Positions 6,591 through 12,375 of a stretch of DNA of 12,375 nucleotides are shown here, piece after piece (within the stretch, counting starts at the first letter, position 1; each line of letters starts with the position of its first letter). The notes beneath the pieces are model-generated. The model was not told the DNA's origin, did no database searches, and saw only the letters and a list, made by a program, of their open reading frames with translations. The position numbers and the translations under genes were made by a program. This DNA comes from DTKY01 sp037440765 (lineage in GTDB: Bacteria; Acidobacteriota; Terriglobia; Bryobacterales; Bryobacteraceae), in NCBI GenBank assembly GCA_037440765.1, contig JBBITL010000105.1:1-12375 (forward strand). The letters are read 5' to 3'.

Positions 6591-7607
6591 ATGATAACCG
6601 TTGAGAACTACGCGCTGGCCGTTGTGATGTTCGTCATTACCATGACCTGCTGGGGGTCGTGGGCCAACACCCAGAAGTGGGCCGCCCGGACCTGGCGGTT
6701 CGAGCTGTTCTACTGGGACGTCGTTACAGGACTGCTTGCCTTCTCGACGCTGGCGGCGCTGACGTTGGGGAGCCTGGGCCAAACGGGGCGGCCTTTTCTG
6801 GCCGATATCGCGCAGGCCAGCGGGGGCAGCATCCTGTCGGCGTTTCTGGGAGGGGCCGTGTGGAATTTCGGCAACCTGCTTCTGGTTGCTGCGATCGCCG
6901 TGGCCGGCATGGCGGTCGGCTTCCCAATAGGGGGCGGCATCGCCTGGGTGCTGGGCATTGTCGTCAACTTCCTTCTGATGGTCTTTTCGGACCGCGGCGT
7001 GGAGGGCCGTCCAGTGGTGCTGTTTGCCGGCGTGGCGGTGATTGTGGCGGCGATCCTCCTCAGCATGACGGCGTACCGCCGCCTGGCAAGCGCCGTCAGG
7101 AAGCCGAGCGCCAAGGGAATCCTGCTGTCGGTAGGCGCGGGTCTGTTCATAGCGTTCTTTTACGGCCTCGTGGTGAGGGCGATTGATCCCAAGTTCGTCT
7201 CCGGCGGAGCCGGGAACCTCATGCCCCTTACCGCAGCCTTCTTCTTCTCTCTGGGGGCGTTCGTCACGACGTTCCTGTTCAATCCTTTCTACATGAGGAG
7301 ACCAGTGGAGGGCCCGCCCGTGTCGATGGCGGAATACTGGAAGGGCGGATTCGGGACACACATGATCGGCGTCCTGGGGGGCGCGATCTGGGGTCTCGGC
7401 CTGACCTCGAGCTTCATCGCCGTGGGCGCGGCGGGTCCGGCCGTGGCCTATGCCCTCAGCAACGCCGCGCCGGTGGTGGCCATACTGTGGGGAGTGTTTG
7501 TCTGGAAAGAGTTCGCGCGGGCGCCCGCCGGCACGAATCGCCTGCTCGCCTGGATGTTCCTTTGCTACCTGGCGGGACTGGCGATAATCACCTATTCGAA
7601 CATCTAA
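6591..7607 (+). CDS. DMT-superfamily permease, ureide-permease/sugar-uptake type
   Basis: This 338-residue polytopic inner-membrane protein has about ten hydrophobic helices and almost no soluble part. The first helix block with WGSWANTQKW, the FELFYWDVVTGLL segment, an LLVAAIAVAGMAVGFPIGGGIAWVLG-type repeat and the late AYALSNAAPVVAILWGVFVWKEF helix resemble bacterial relatives of the ureide permease family (PF07168) and the glucose/rhamnose uptake families of the drug/metabolite transporter superfamily. It has an inverted-repeat 5+5 helix layout. The start is supported by GAGGA at 6577-6581, 9 nt before the ATG. It is transcribed divergently from the sugar operon, a typical arrangement for a dedicated uptake system sharing a regulator. 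Likely role: proton- or sodium-coupled import of the sugar that the isomerase acts on. Family placement is from motif recall and the substrate is unknown. Confidence 0.83.
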   Translation: MITVENYALAVVMFVITMTCWGSWANTQKWAARTWRFELFYWDVVTGLLAFSTLAALTLGSLGQTGRPFLADIAQASGGSILSAFLGGAVWNFGNLLLVAAIAVAGMAVGFPIGGGIAWVLGIVVNFLLMVFSDRGVEGRPVVLFAGVAVIVAAILLSMTAYRRLASAVRKPSAKGILLSVGAGLFIAFFYGLVVRAIDPKFVSGGAGNLMPLTAAFFFSLGAFVTTFLFNPFYMRRPVEGPPVSMAEYWKGGFGTHMIGVLGGAIWGLGLTSSFIAVGAAGPAVAYALSNAAPVVAILWGVFVWKEFARAPAGTNRLLAWMFLCYLAGLAIITYSNI

Positions 7608-7617
7608 CTGCTGCGCG

Positions 7618-7648
7618 GGCGTGCATATGTATGCATGCCGTCAATTTT
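7618..7648 (+). terminator. Hairpin after the permease gene: weak terminator or upstream operator
   Basis: GGCGTGCATA (7618-7627), a 2-nt turn, then TATGCATGCC (7630-7639) form a 10-bp stem with one G-U pair. It starts 10 nt after the permease stop codon, and a short T tract (TTTT, 7645-7648) follows after an interruption. This could terminate permease transcription. The inner 14 bp, TGCATA-TG-TATGCA, is also a perfect DNA dyad lying just upstream of the receptor -35 box, so an operator role is equally possible. Confidence 0.45.
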
Positions 7649-7650
7649 CC

Positions 7651-7679
7651 TTGACAGCCTGAGGGCTTCGCCGTAATAT
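7651..7679 (+). promoter_or_regulatory. Sigma70-like promoter of the TonB-dependent receptor
   Basis: TTGACA at 7651-7656, a 17-nt spacer and TAATAT at 7674-7679 (4 of 6 against the -10 consensus, followed by further A/T). Predicted +1 is about 7686, giving a leader of about 94 nt. It is the only AT-rich promoter-like site between the permease stop and the receptor start, and shares the perfect -35 and 17-nt spacing with the two divergent promoters at 6405-6535. Confidence 0.7.
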
Positions 7680-7685
7680 TATCTC

Positions 7686-7715
7686 GGCAGGGATAGGTCG
7701 CCCTGCATAATTATG
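7686..7715 (+). promoter_or_regulatory. Candidate downstream operator/leader dyad, receptor copy
   Basis: At the predicted +1 lies GCAGGG (7687-7692), an 8-nt gap and CCCTGC (7701-7706), a perfect 6-bp dyad. It runs directly into the 10-bp palindrome CATAATTATG (7706-7715), which starts 26 nt past the -10. The layout repeats that of the elements at 6369-6398 and 6542-6573. It may act as DNA (repressor site) or as an RNA hairpin in the leader. Confidence 0.5.
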
Positions 7716-7779
7716 ACAGGCTGTTCCGCCGGCACCCAGAATAGGCCCGGGGGCGGATGAGCCACAAAGAGGGGGCAAC

Positions 7780-10700
7780 ATGTGTAGACTAACGCGAGTC
7801 TTGGTGCTTATTTTGGCCGTCGCGGTCTCATTGGCCGCGCAGACCACCAGCGCCCAAATCAGCGGAATCGTTGTCGATCCATCAGCTAGCGTTGTGGTTG
7901 GCGCGAAGGTGACGGTTCAGAACCAGGCGACCCTGGACGCTCGCACGGCAACGACCAACGAAACGGGGGGCTTCGTGTTCCCGGCGTTACCTCCCGGCAC
8001 TTACCGAATCAGGGCCGAGGCAGCGGGTTTCAGGACCGTCGAACAAGCCGGAATCATCCTCACGGCCAACGAGAGGCGCTCGATCGGCCCCCTCGAGCTA
8101 CCCATCGGCACTTCGAGCGAATCGGTCACGGTGGAGGCGCAGGCCGTCCAGGTTCAAACGGCAAGCGCGGAGAATTCGGCGGTGATGTCACCTAATCAGC
8201 TCGCCCAGATCGGAACCCGCGGCCGCGACGTGATCTCGCTGCTGCGGGTGCTCCCGGGCGTGAGCTCAACGGGTGACGCGGCGTCGCTGGGGGGGACCTT
8301 CGGGACCGCAACGCCGAACATCTCGGGGACCAGGAGCGAGATGAACACAGTCGCCCTGGACGGACAGACAGGAAGCGACCCCGACCTGGTAGGCTTCTTC
8401 AACGGCGCCACGAGCCTCGATGCCATCGGCGAGGTGAAAGTGCTGTTGAACAATTACCAGGCCGAGTACGGCCGCAACGCCGGAGCCGTTGTGAATATCG
8501 TATCGAAGTCCGGGACGCGCGAGTTCCACGGATCCGCTTACTGGTTTAAGCGGCACGAGCAGTTCAACGCGAACACCTTCTTCAACAACCGGAACAGCAT
8601 ACCGAAACAGCTATATCGATACAACACGTTCGGCTTCACAATCGGCGGTCCCCTCTACATTCCCGAGAAGCTCAACACGGACCGGAGCAAGTTGTTCTTC
8701 TTCTTCTCGCGCGAGGACTGGCGGATCTGGGAGCCCCGTGCCGTGGTTCAACAGACCATGCCCTCGGCCCTGGAGCGGGGCGGCGACTTCTCGCAGACGT
8801 TGGACACGAGCAACCGCATGGTTGTGATCAGGGATCCGGCGACCGGCCTGCCGTTCCCAGACAACAAGGTTCCGTCTTCCAGAATCAATCCACTTGGGCA
8901 GGCCATGCTCAACATCTTCCCCTTGCCCAACTTCTTCGACCGGTCGATCTCGGGCGGCAACTACAACTTCCAGTTCCGCGAGAGCTCGGAGATTCCGAAG
9001 ACGCAGAACATGCTGAAGCTGGACTACCACGCCACGCCCAGCGATCGCATCTCCTTCCGCGGGCGGATGTGGCAGGCAGACACGCGCGCCTCGTCCGGCA
9101 CGGGCGGCCTCAGTAATTCGTGGGGGTTGGCGAGGCACCAGTACCGGTTCAAGGAGGACTCCATCCAGGGATCCTACACGAAGATTGTCAGCGCATCCGT
9201 GGTGAACGAGTTCGCCGCCACGTTTCGTACCTTGCTGGAGAACGGCGCGCTCAGGTCGCCGACTGACTACGACGCTTTCATCCGGGACAAGGTAGGCTTG
9301 GGCCCCCTGGGACAGTGGTATCCAGCTTCGAACCCGATGAAGCTCGTCCCGAAGATGACCTTCACAGGCGTGCCGGGTGCGACCTCGATCGGCTACGACG
9401 CTCGAACGCCGATCTACGCAGACGACCAGAGATACACTCTGCTTGACAATCTGTCCATCCTGCGCGGAAGTCACGCGCTGAAGTTAGGTGTTTACTGGGA
9501 GAAGAACTACGCCTCCGAGGGGCCCAAGAGTTCCAATGGCGGCGGCGCGTTTGCCTTCAACCAGGATGCCAACAGCCCGCTGGTGTCCAATTGGGCATTC
9601 GCCAACGCGATTCTGGGCAACTTCCAGAGCTACACGGAGTCTACGTCCAGCACCGAGGGCCGGAACAAACACGTTCTGGTGGAGTGGTTCGCGCAGGATT
9701 CGTGGAAAGTTTCAAGAACGCTGACTTTCGAGTACGGCGCACGGTTCTCCTGGGCAAGCCCGTGGCGGTTCTACAAGCGGGATGCCGCCGCATTCTCCTT
9801 TGGCAAATATGACCCTGCCAGGGCCGCGAAGCTCATTCGCCCCGCGCTCGACGGCAGTGGTGCGCGGGTTGGGCAGAATCCGCTCACAGGCGCGCTCGTT
9901 CCAGCGATCTTCATCGGGTCCTTTGCACCCAACTCCGGAGACATCATCAACGGTATGGTTTTGGCGCAGGACACGGGTTTCGACAACGGATTCCATCCGC
10001 CGACCGGTTTGAAGATCGGTCCGAGGTTCGGATTTGCGTGGGATGTCTTCGGGAACAGCAACACGGCGGTCCGCGGGGGCTTTGGCATAACGCGCAACAT
10101 GGTTGTGCCGAACGGAATGTACGCAGGGGGCGGCGGGGGAACATCGGCGAACCCGCCGGTTATGTACAACCCCGTGCTGTACTACGGCAACCTGGGCACC
10201 TACCTGGGATCGAGCGGCGTCTTGTCGCCGGTCACCTCCGTACTCGGGTATTGGAGCCACTTCAACGTCCCAAGCGTCTACGCCTGGTCCTTGGGGATTC
10301 AGCAGGATTTCGGCAAGGGATTCATCGGCGGCGCCACATACGTGGGCAACGTAGGGCGGCATCTGGTCCAATCACGCGATCAAAACACGTTGCCGTACGG
10401 CGCCCGCTTCCTTCCGCAAAACGCAGATCCCACAAGGCCCGGGTTCCCTCTGCCCGACAACTTCTTCCGCCCCATCCCGGGCTACGGAACCGTTACGGTG
10501 TACGAGCAGTCCGGTACATCCAACTACAACGGGTTGCAGGCTTCGCTGAACCGGCGCGTCGGGCGGGGGCTCAATGCCGGCGCAGCCTACACGTGGTCCA
10601 AGTCCATGGACTACGGGAGCGGTTACTACTGGCAGAACTCTCTGCCTATGTACAGGCCGTACCGCACGTGGTCCTACGGCAAGTCCACCTTCGATCAGAC

Positions 10701-11259
10701 GCATGTTCTCACGATCAACTGGATCTGGGACGTTCCCAGGCTCAGCTCGCTCGCCCGCCACTCGCTCATCAAAGCGGTGTTCGACGAATGGCAAGTGTCC
10801 GGGATAGCCACCTTCGCCAGCGGGACTCCGGCGGGCCTGAGCTTCACCACCTCTCCGGTGGTCGATCTGACGGGGGGCGGCGACGGCCAACGGGTGGTGT
10901 TGACGGGGCCTGTCCAACTCGCCCGCGAAAACCGCAATTTCGACCGATGGTTCGACGCCTCAAATGTCGCACTGCCGGCCAGAGGTGATCCGGGGAACGC
11001 GCCAAAGGACGTCTTCCGGGGGCCGGGCACCAACAACTGGGAGATCTCGCTGTTCAAGAACATTCCGCTTAGGTCCGAACACCGGCGGCTCCAGTTCCGC
11101 TGGGAGATGTACAACGTCTTCAATCACACACAGTATTCCGGTGTGAACACCGCAGCCCGATTCAACGCGCAGGGCCAGCAGATCAACTCACTGTTCGGCC
11201 AGGTCTCCGCGGCGCGGGAGCCGCGGGTCATGCAGGGTTCGCTGCGGTTCACCTTCTGA
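7780..11259 (+). CDS. Oar-type TonB-dependent outer-membrane receptor with N-terminal carboxypeptidase-regulatory domain
   Basis: This 1159-residue outer-membrane protein has a signal peptide at about 1-25 (hydrophobic LVLILAVAVSLAA, then TTSA before QISG). A carboxypeptidase-regulatory-like beta-sandwich follows at about 26-108 (ISGIVVDPS, ETGGFVFPALPPGTYRI, AAGFRTV). The plug domain is at about 138-245 (NQLAQIGTRGRDVISLLRVLPGV, NISGTRSEMNTVALDG, EYGRNAGAVVNIVSKSGT), and a long barrel runs to the C-terminus ending GSLRFTF, with the terminal aromatic residue used for outer-membrane insertion. This design is common and greatly expanded in Acidobacteriota, where such proteins are thought to take up glycans or large organic molecules. 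The start is preceded by a purine-rich GAGGGGG about 4 nt from the ATG. Its leader carries the same candidate operator as the permease and the transketolase operon, which suggests uptake of the same carbon source. Substrate unknown. Confidence 0.93.
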   Translation: MCRLTRVLVLILAVAVSLAAQTTSAQISGIVVDPSASVVVGAKVTVQNQATLDARTATTNETGGFVFPALPPGTYRIRAEAAGFRTVEQAGIILTANERRSIGPLELPIGTSSESVTVEAQAVQVQTASAENSAVMSPNQLAQIGTRGRDVISLLRVLPGVSSTGDAASLGGTFGTATPNISGTRSEMNTVALDGQTGSDPDLVGFFNGATSLDAIGEVKVLLNNYQAEYGRNAGAVVNIVSKSGTREFHGSAYWFKRHEQFNANTFFNNRNSIPKQLYRYNTFGFTIGGPLYIPEKLNTDRSKLFFFFSREDWRIWEPRAVVQQTMPSALERGGDFSQTLDTSNRMVVIRDPATGLPFPDNKVPSSRINPLGQAMLNIFPLPNFFDRSISGGNYNFQFRESSEIPKTQNMLKLDYHATPSDRISFRGRMWQADTRASSGTGGLSNSWGLARHQYRFKEDSIQGSYTKIVSASVVNEFAATFRTLLENGALRSPTDYDAFIRDKVGLGPLGQWYPASNPMKLVPKMTFTGVPGATSIGYDARTPIYADDQRYTLLDNLSILRGSHALKLGVYWEKNYASEGPKSSNGGGAFAFNQDANSPLVSNWAFANAILGNFQSYTESTSSTEGRNKHVLVEWFAQDSWKVSRTLTFEYGARFSWASPWRFYKRDAAAFSFGKYDPARAAKLIRPALDGSGARVGQNPLTGALVPAIFIGSFAPNSGDIINGMVLAQDTGFDNGFHPPTGLKIGPRFGFAWDVFGNSNTAVRGGFGITRNMVVPNGMYAGGGGGTSANPPVMYNPVLYYGNLGTYLGSSGVLSPVTSVLGYWSHFNVPSVYAWSLGIQQDFGKGFIGGATYVGNVGRHLVQSRDQNTLPYGARFLPQNADPTRPGFPLPDNFFRPIPGYGTVTVYEQSGTSNYNGLQASLNRRVGRGLNAGAAYTWSKSMDYGSGYYWQNSLPMYRPYRTWSYGKSTFDQTHVLTINWIWDVPRLSSLARHSLIKAVFDEWQVSGIATFASGTPAGLSFTTSPVVDLTGGGDGQRVVLTGPVQLARENRNFDRWFDASNVALPARGDPGNAPKDVFRGPGTNNWEISLFKNIPLRSEHRRLQFRWEMYNVFNHTQYSGVNTAARFNAQGQQINSLFGQVSAAREPRVMQGSLRFTF

Positions 11260-11285
11260 AGAGGAGTGTGGAGCTATTGGTGTTA

Positions 11286-11327
11286 GTCCCCGGCGGCGCT
11301 GCCAAGCGGTGCCGGGGACTTGTCTTT
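11286..11327 (+). terminator. Rho-independent-like terminator after the receptor gene
   Basis: GTCCCCGGC (11286-11294) pairs perfectly with GCCGGGGAC (11311-11319), and an inner CGCT/AGCG pairing lies in the 16-nt loop. The moderately T-rich TTGTCTTT follows. It begins 26 nt after the receptor stop. The U tract is short of ideal, so termination may be partial, allowing some readthrough into the two small downstream genes. Confidence 0.7.
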
Positions 11328-11397
11328 GACGAGCGAGGCTAACAACCCACCGCGGAGCAGGATCAGATCATGTGAGTCGAGGCGAGGAGGGATGAGA

Positions 11398-11838
11398 ATG
11401 TCACGGGCGTCTGTGCTATTGGGACTCTTGGCAGTGGCAGCGGCGGCGCAGAACTTTTCGGGGAAGTGGAGTATATCGACCCAGACCGGGCGCGGCACGT
11501 CGACCAGGGTCATCGTGCTGAATCACGTTGGCGATGAGGTTACCGGCACAATTACTCCACAGGACAACAGATGGACGACGGGGCCGTTCGACGGGACCAT
11601 CCACGGCGGGAAGGTCGATAAGAGCGGGACCCTCAGGTTTCACGTCTGGTTTCTGAGGGACGAGCCTGTTCCCCAGGTGTTCGAGGGCAAGATGTCGCCT
11701 GATGGACGGGAGATCGTCTTCACGGTTACGACAGGCGAGGGCTTTCCGCCGCCGCTTGTCAAATCCCTGACGCCGCGTGGCGAACGTAACGCCGCCAGGC
11801 CGGAGCCTTTTCAGGTGACCGCGAAGCGAACCAAGTAA
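11398..11838 (+). CDS. Small secreted beta-rich protein of unknown function
   Basis: This 146-residue protein has a short signal peptide (SRASVLLGLLAVAAAAQ, cleavage near the AAA-QNF junction). The mature domain is built from short beta strands: FSGKWSI, STRVIVLNHVGDEVTGTI, FDGTIHGGKVDKSGTLRF, VFEGKMSPDGREIVFTV. The pattern G.W....., L...G..VTGTI, ..G.I.GGKV, ..F...G.. resembles small lipocalin- or beta-barrel-like exported proteins frequent in Acidobacteriota and Planctomycetota. I do not recognise a characterised function. The start at 11398 is chosen because AGGAGG (11385-11390) lies 7 nt upstream. An in-frame ATG at 11392 would be only 1 nt from it. The gene follows the receptor terminator and precedes the DUF1593-type gene by 27 nt, so the two small genes probably share a transcript. 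Confidence 0.8.
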   Translation: MSRASVLLGLLAVAAAAQNFSGKWSISTQTGRGTSTRVIVLNHVGDEVTGTITPQDNRWTTGPFDGTIHGGKVDKSGTLRFHVWFLRDEPVPQVFEGKMSPDGREIVFTVTTGEGFPPPLVKSLTPRGERNAARPEPFQVTAKRTK

Positions 11839-11865
11839 CTCGCGGCTGTGGAGACAGGAGGCATC

Positions 11866-12375
11866 ATGACGGGATTGCCGCTGACATGCCAATCCGGCGT
11901 GCGCCCGGGGGCGAGATCCGCGCGGCTTTGGCTTTGCCTCGGGCTGGTTGCCATCGGGGCAGGATTGGCCTCTCCGCCCGAAGTTCACGCTCAAGGCCCC
12001 GGAACGCAGACACCCGCAACCAGGAAGGCTCGAATCATCGCCACCACCGACGGAGAGGTCGATGATCGCGATTCCATGACCCGTCTGCTGATGATGGCCA
12101 ATGAATGGGAGATTGAAGGGCTCATCTATGCCAGCTCCGGTTCCCACTGGCTTGGCCGCGAATGGGCCGGCGTCGAATGGATTCAAGGGAAGATCGCCAA
12201 CTACGCCAGGGACTATCCGAATTTCCGGGAGCATGCCGAAGGCTATCCCACCCCCGAAGAACTGATGTCCAAGGTCTTCGTAGGCAACATTCACAACACG
12301 GCCGAAACCGACCGGCTCACGCCTGGCGCCGAGCGGATTGTTGACGTGCTGCTCGATGAGAAGCCCGGCCCCGTC
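11866..12375 (+). CDS. DUF1593/Sde_0182-type secreted nucleoside-hydrolase-like protein, 5' part
   Basis: 170 codons are open to the right edge, so the gene is partial. There is a signal peptide at about 1-42, preceded by an arginine-rich n-region, with hydrophobic LWLCLGLVAIGAGLA and VHA before Q43. The nucleoside-hydrolase-like domain of the Sde_0182 family (DUF1593) begins at about 55: RIIATTDGEVDDRDSM carries D62, D66 and D67, the aspartate cluster that binds calcium in nucleoside hydrolases. Next come EWEIEGLIYASSGSHW, EWAGVEWIQ, YPTPEELMSKVFVGNI and the TPGAERIVDVLLDEKPGPV block, all typical. The start ATG has AGGAGG 4 nt upstream (11856-11861). The family includes a cellulose-binding protein of Saccharophagus and is exported, so an N- or O-glycoside hydrolysis role in glycan use is plausible but unproven. 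Confidence 0.87.
   Translation, partial: MTGLPLTCQSGVRPGARSARLWLCLGLVAIGAGLASPPEVHAQGPGTQTPATRKARIIATTDGEVDDRDSMTRLLMMANEWEIEGLIYASSGSHWLGREWAGVEWIQGKIANYARDYPNFREHAEGYPTPEELMSKVFVGNIHNTAETDRLTPGAERIVDVLLDEKPGPV

Noticed and set aside
11416..12294. Minus-strand open frame of about 292 codons across the two small secreted genes
   Set aside because: The plus strand encodes two signal-peptide proteins with good ribosome-binding sites, one with recognisable DUF1593-type motifs. The minus frame shows no family features.
1..12375. CRISPR arrays, tRNA or rRNA genes, phage genes, known riboswitches
   Set aside because: No regularly spaced repeats, tRNA-like cloverleaf arms or rRNA segments were seen on either strand. 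The leader elements at 6542-6573 and 7686-7715 are too short and simple to match a riboswitch class I know.

Overview
The window looks like accessory chromosome of a high-GC, soil-type Acidobacteriota (Solibacter/Bryobacterales-like). That reading rests on a very large Oar-type TonB-dependent receptor with an N-terminal carboxypeptidase-regulatory domain, followed by a small secreted protein and a DUF1593-type secreted protein. The lineage is inferred from gene content only.

Layout. Bases 1-598 are insertion-sequence debris: the C-terminal part of an IS66-type accessory protein reading off the left edge, then the last codons of an IS21-type istB gene with that element's right end. Bases 629-6395 are a tightly packed minus-strand operon, in transcription order: transketolase N-terminal subunit, transketolase C-terminal subunit, FGGY sugar kinase, SorC-family regulator, L-fucose/L-arabinose-isomerase-like aldose isomerase. 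Gene boundaries overlap by 4 nt and about 30 nt, or are separated by 3 nt and 37 nt. A divergent plus-strand gene (6591-7607) encodes a DMT-superfamily permease of ureide-permease/sugar-uptake type. Downstream on the plus strand come the TonB-dependent receptor (7780-11259), a terminator-like hairpin, a small secreted protein (11398-11838), and the 5' part of a DUF1593/Sde_0182-type secreted protein that runs off the right edge.

How it may work together. Isomerase, kinase and split transketolase form a complete minimal route for an aldose: isomerise to a ketose, phosphorylate, then transfer a C2 unit into the pentose-phosphate pathway. The same three-step logic is established for the non-oxidative D-apiose pathway (apiose isomerase, apulose kinase, apulose-4-phosphate transketolase AptAB), so a branched or unusual pentose is a leading guess, not a proven substrate. 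The receptor and permease would bring sugar or glycan across the outer and inner membranes, and the SorC-type protein would be the sensor.

The most notable non-coding signal is that all three recognisable sigma70-like promoters (transketolase operon, permease, TonB receptor) carry a related approximately 30-nt element starting at the predicted +1. It ends in CAT-N4-ATG, 25-26 nt past the -10 box. I propose it as a shared downstream operator tying outer-membrane uptake, inner-membrane uptake and catabolism into one local regulon.
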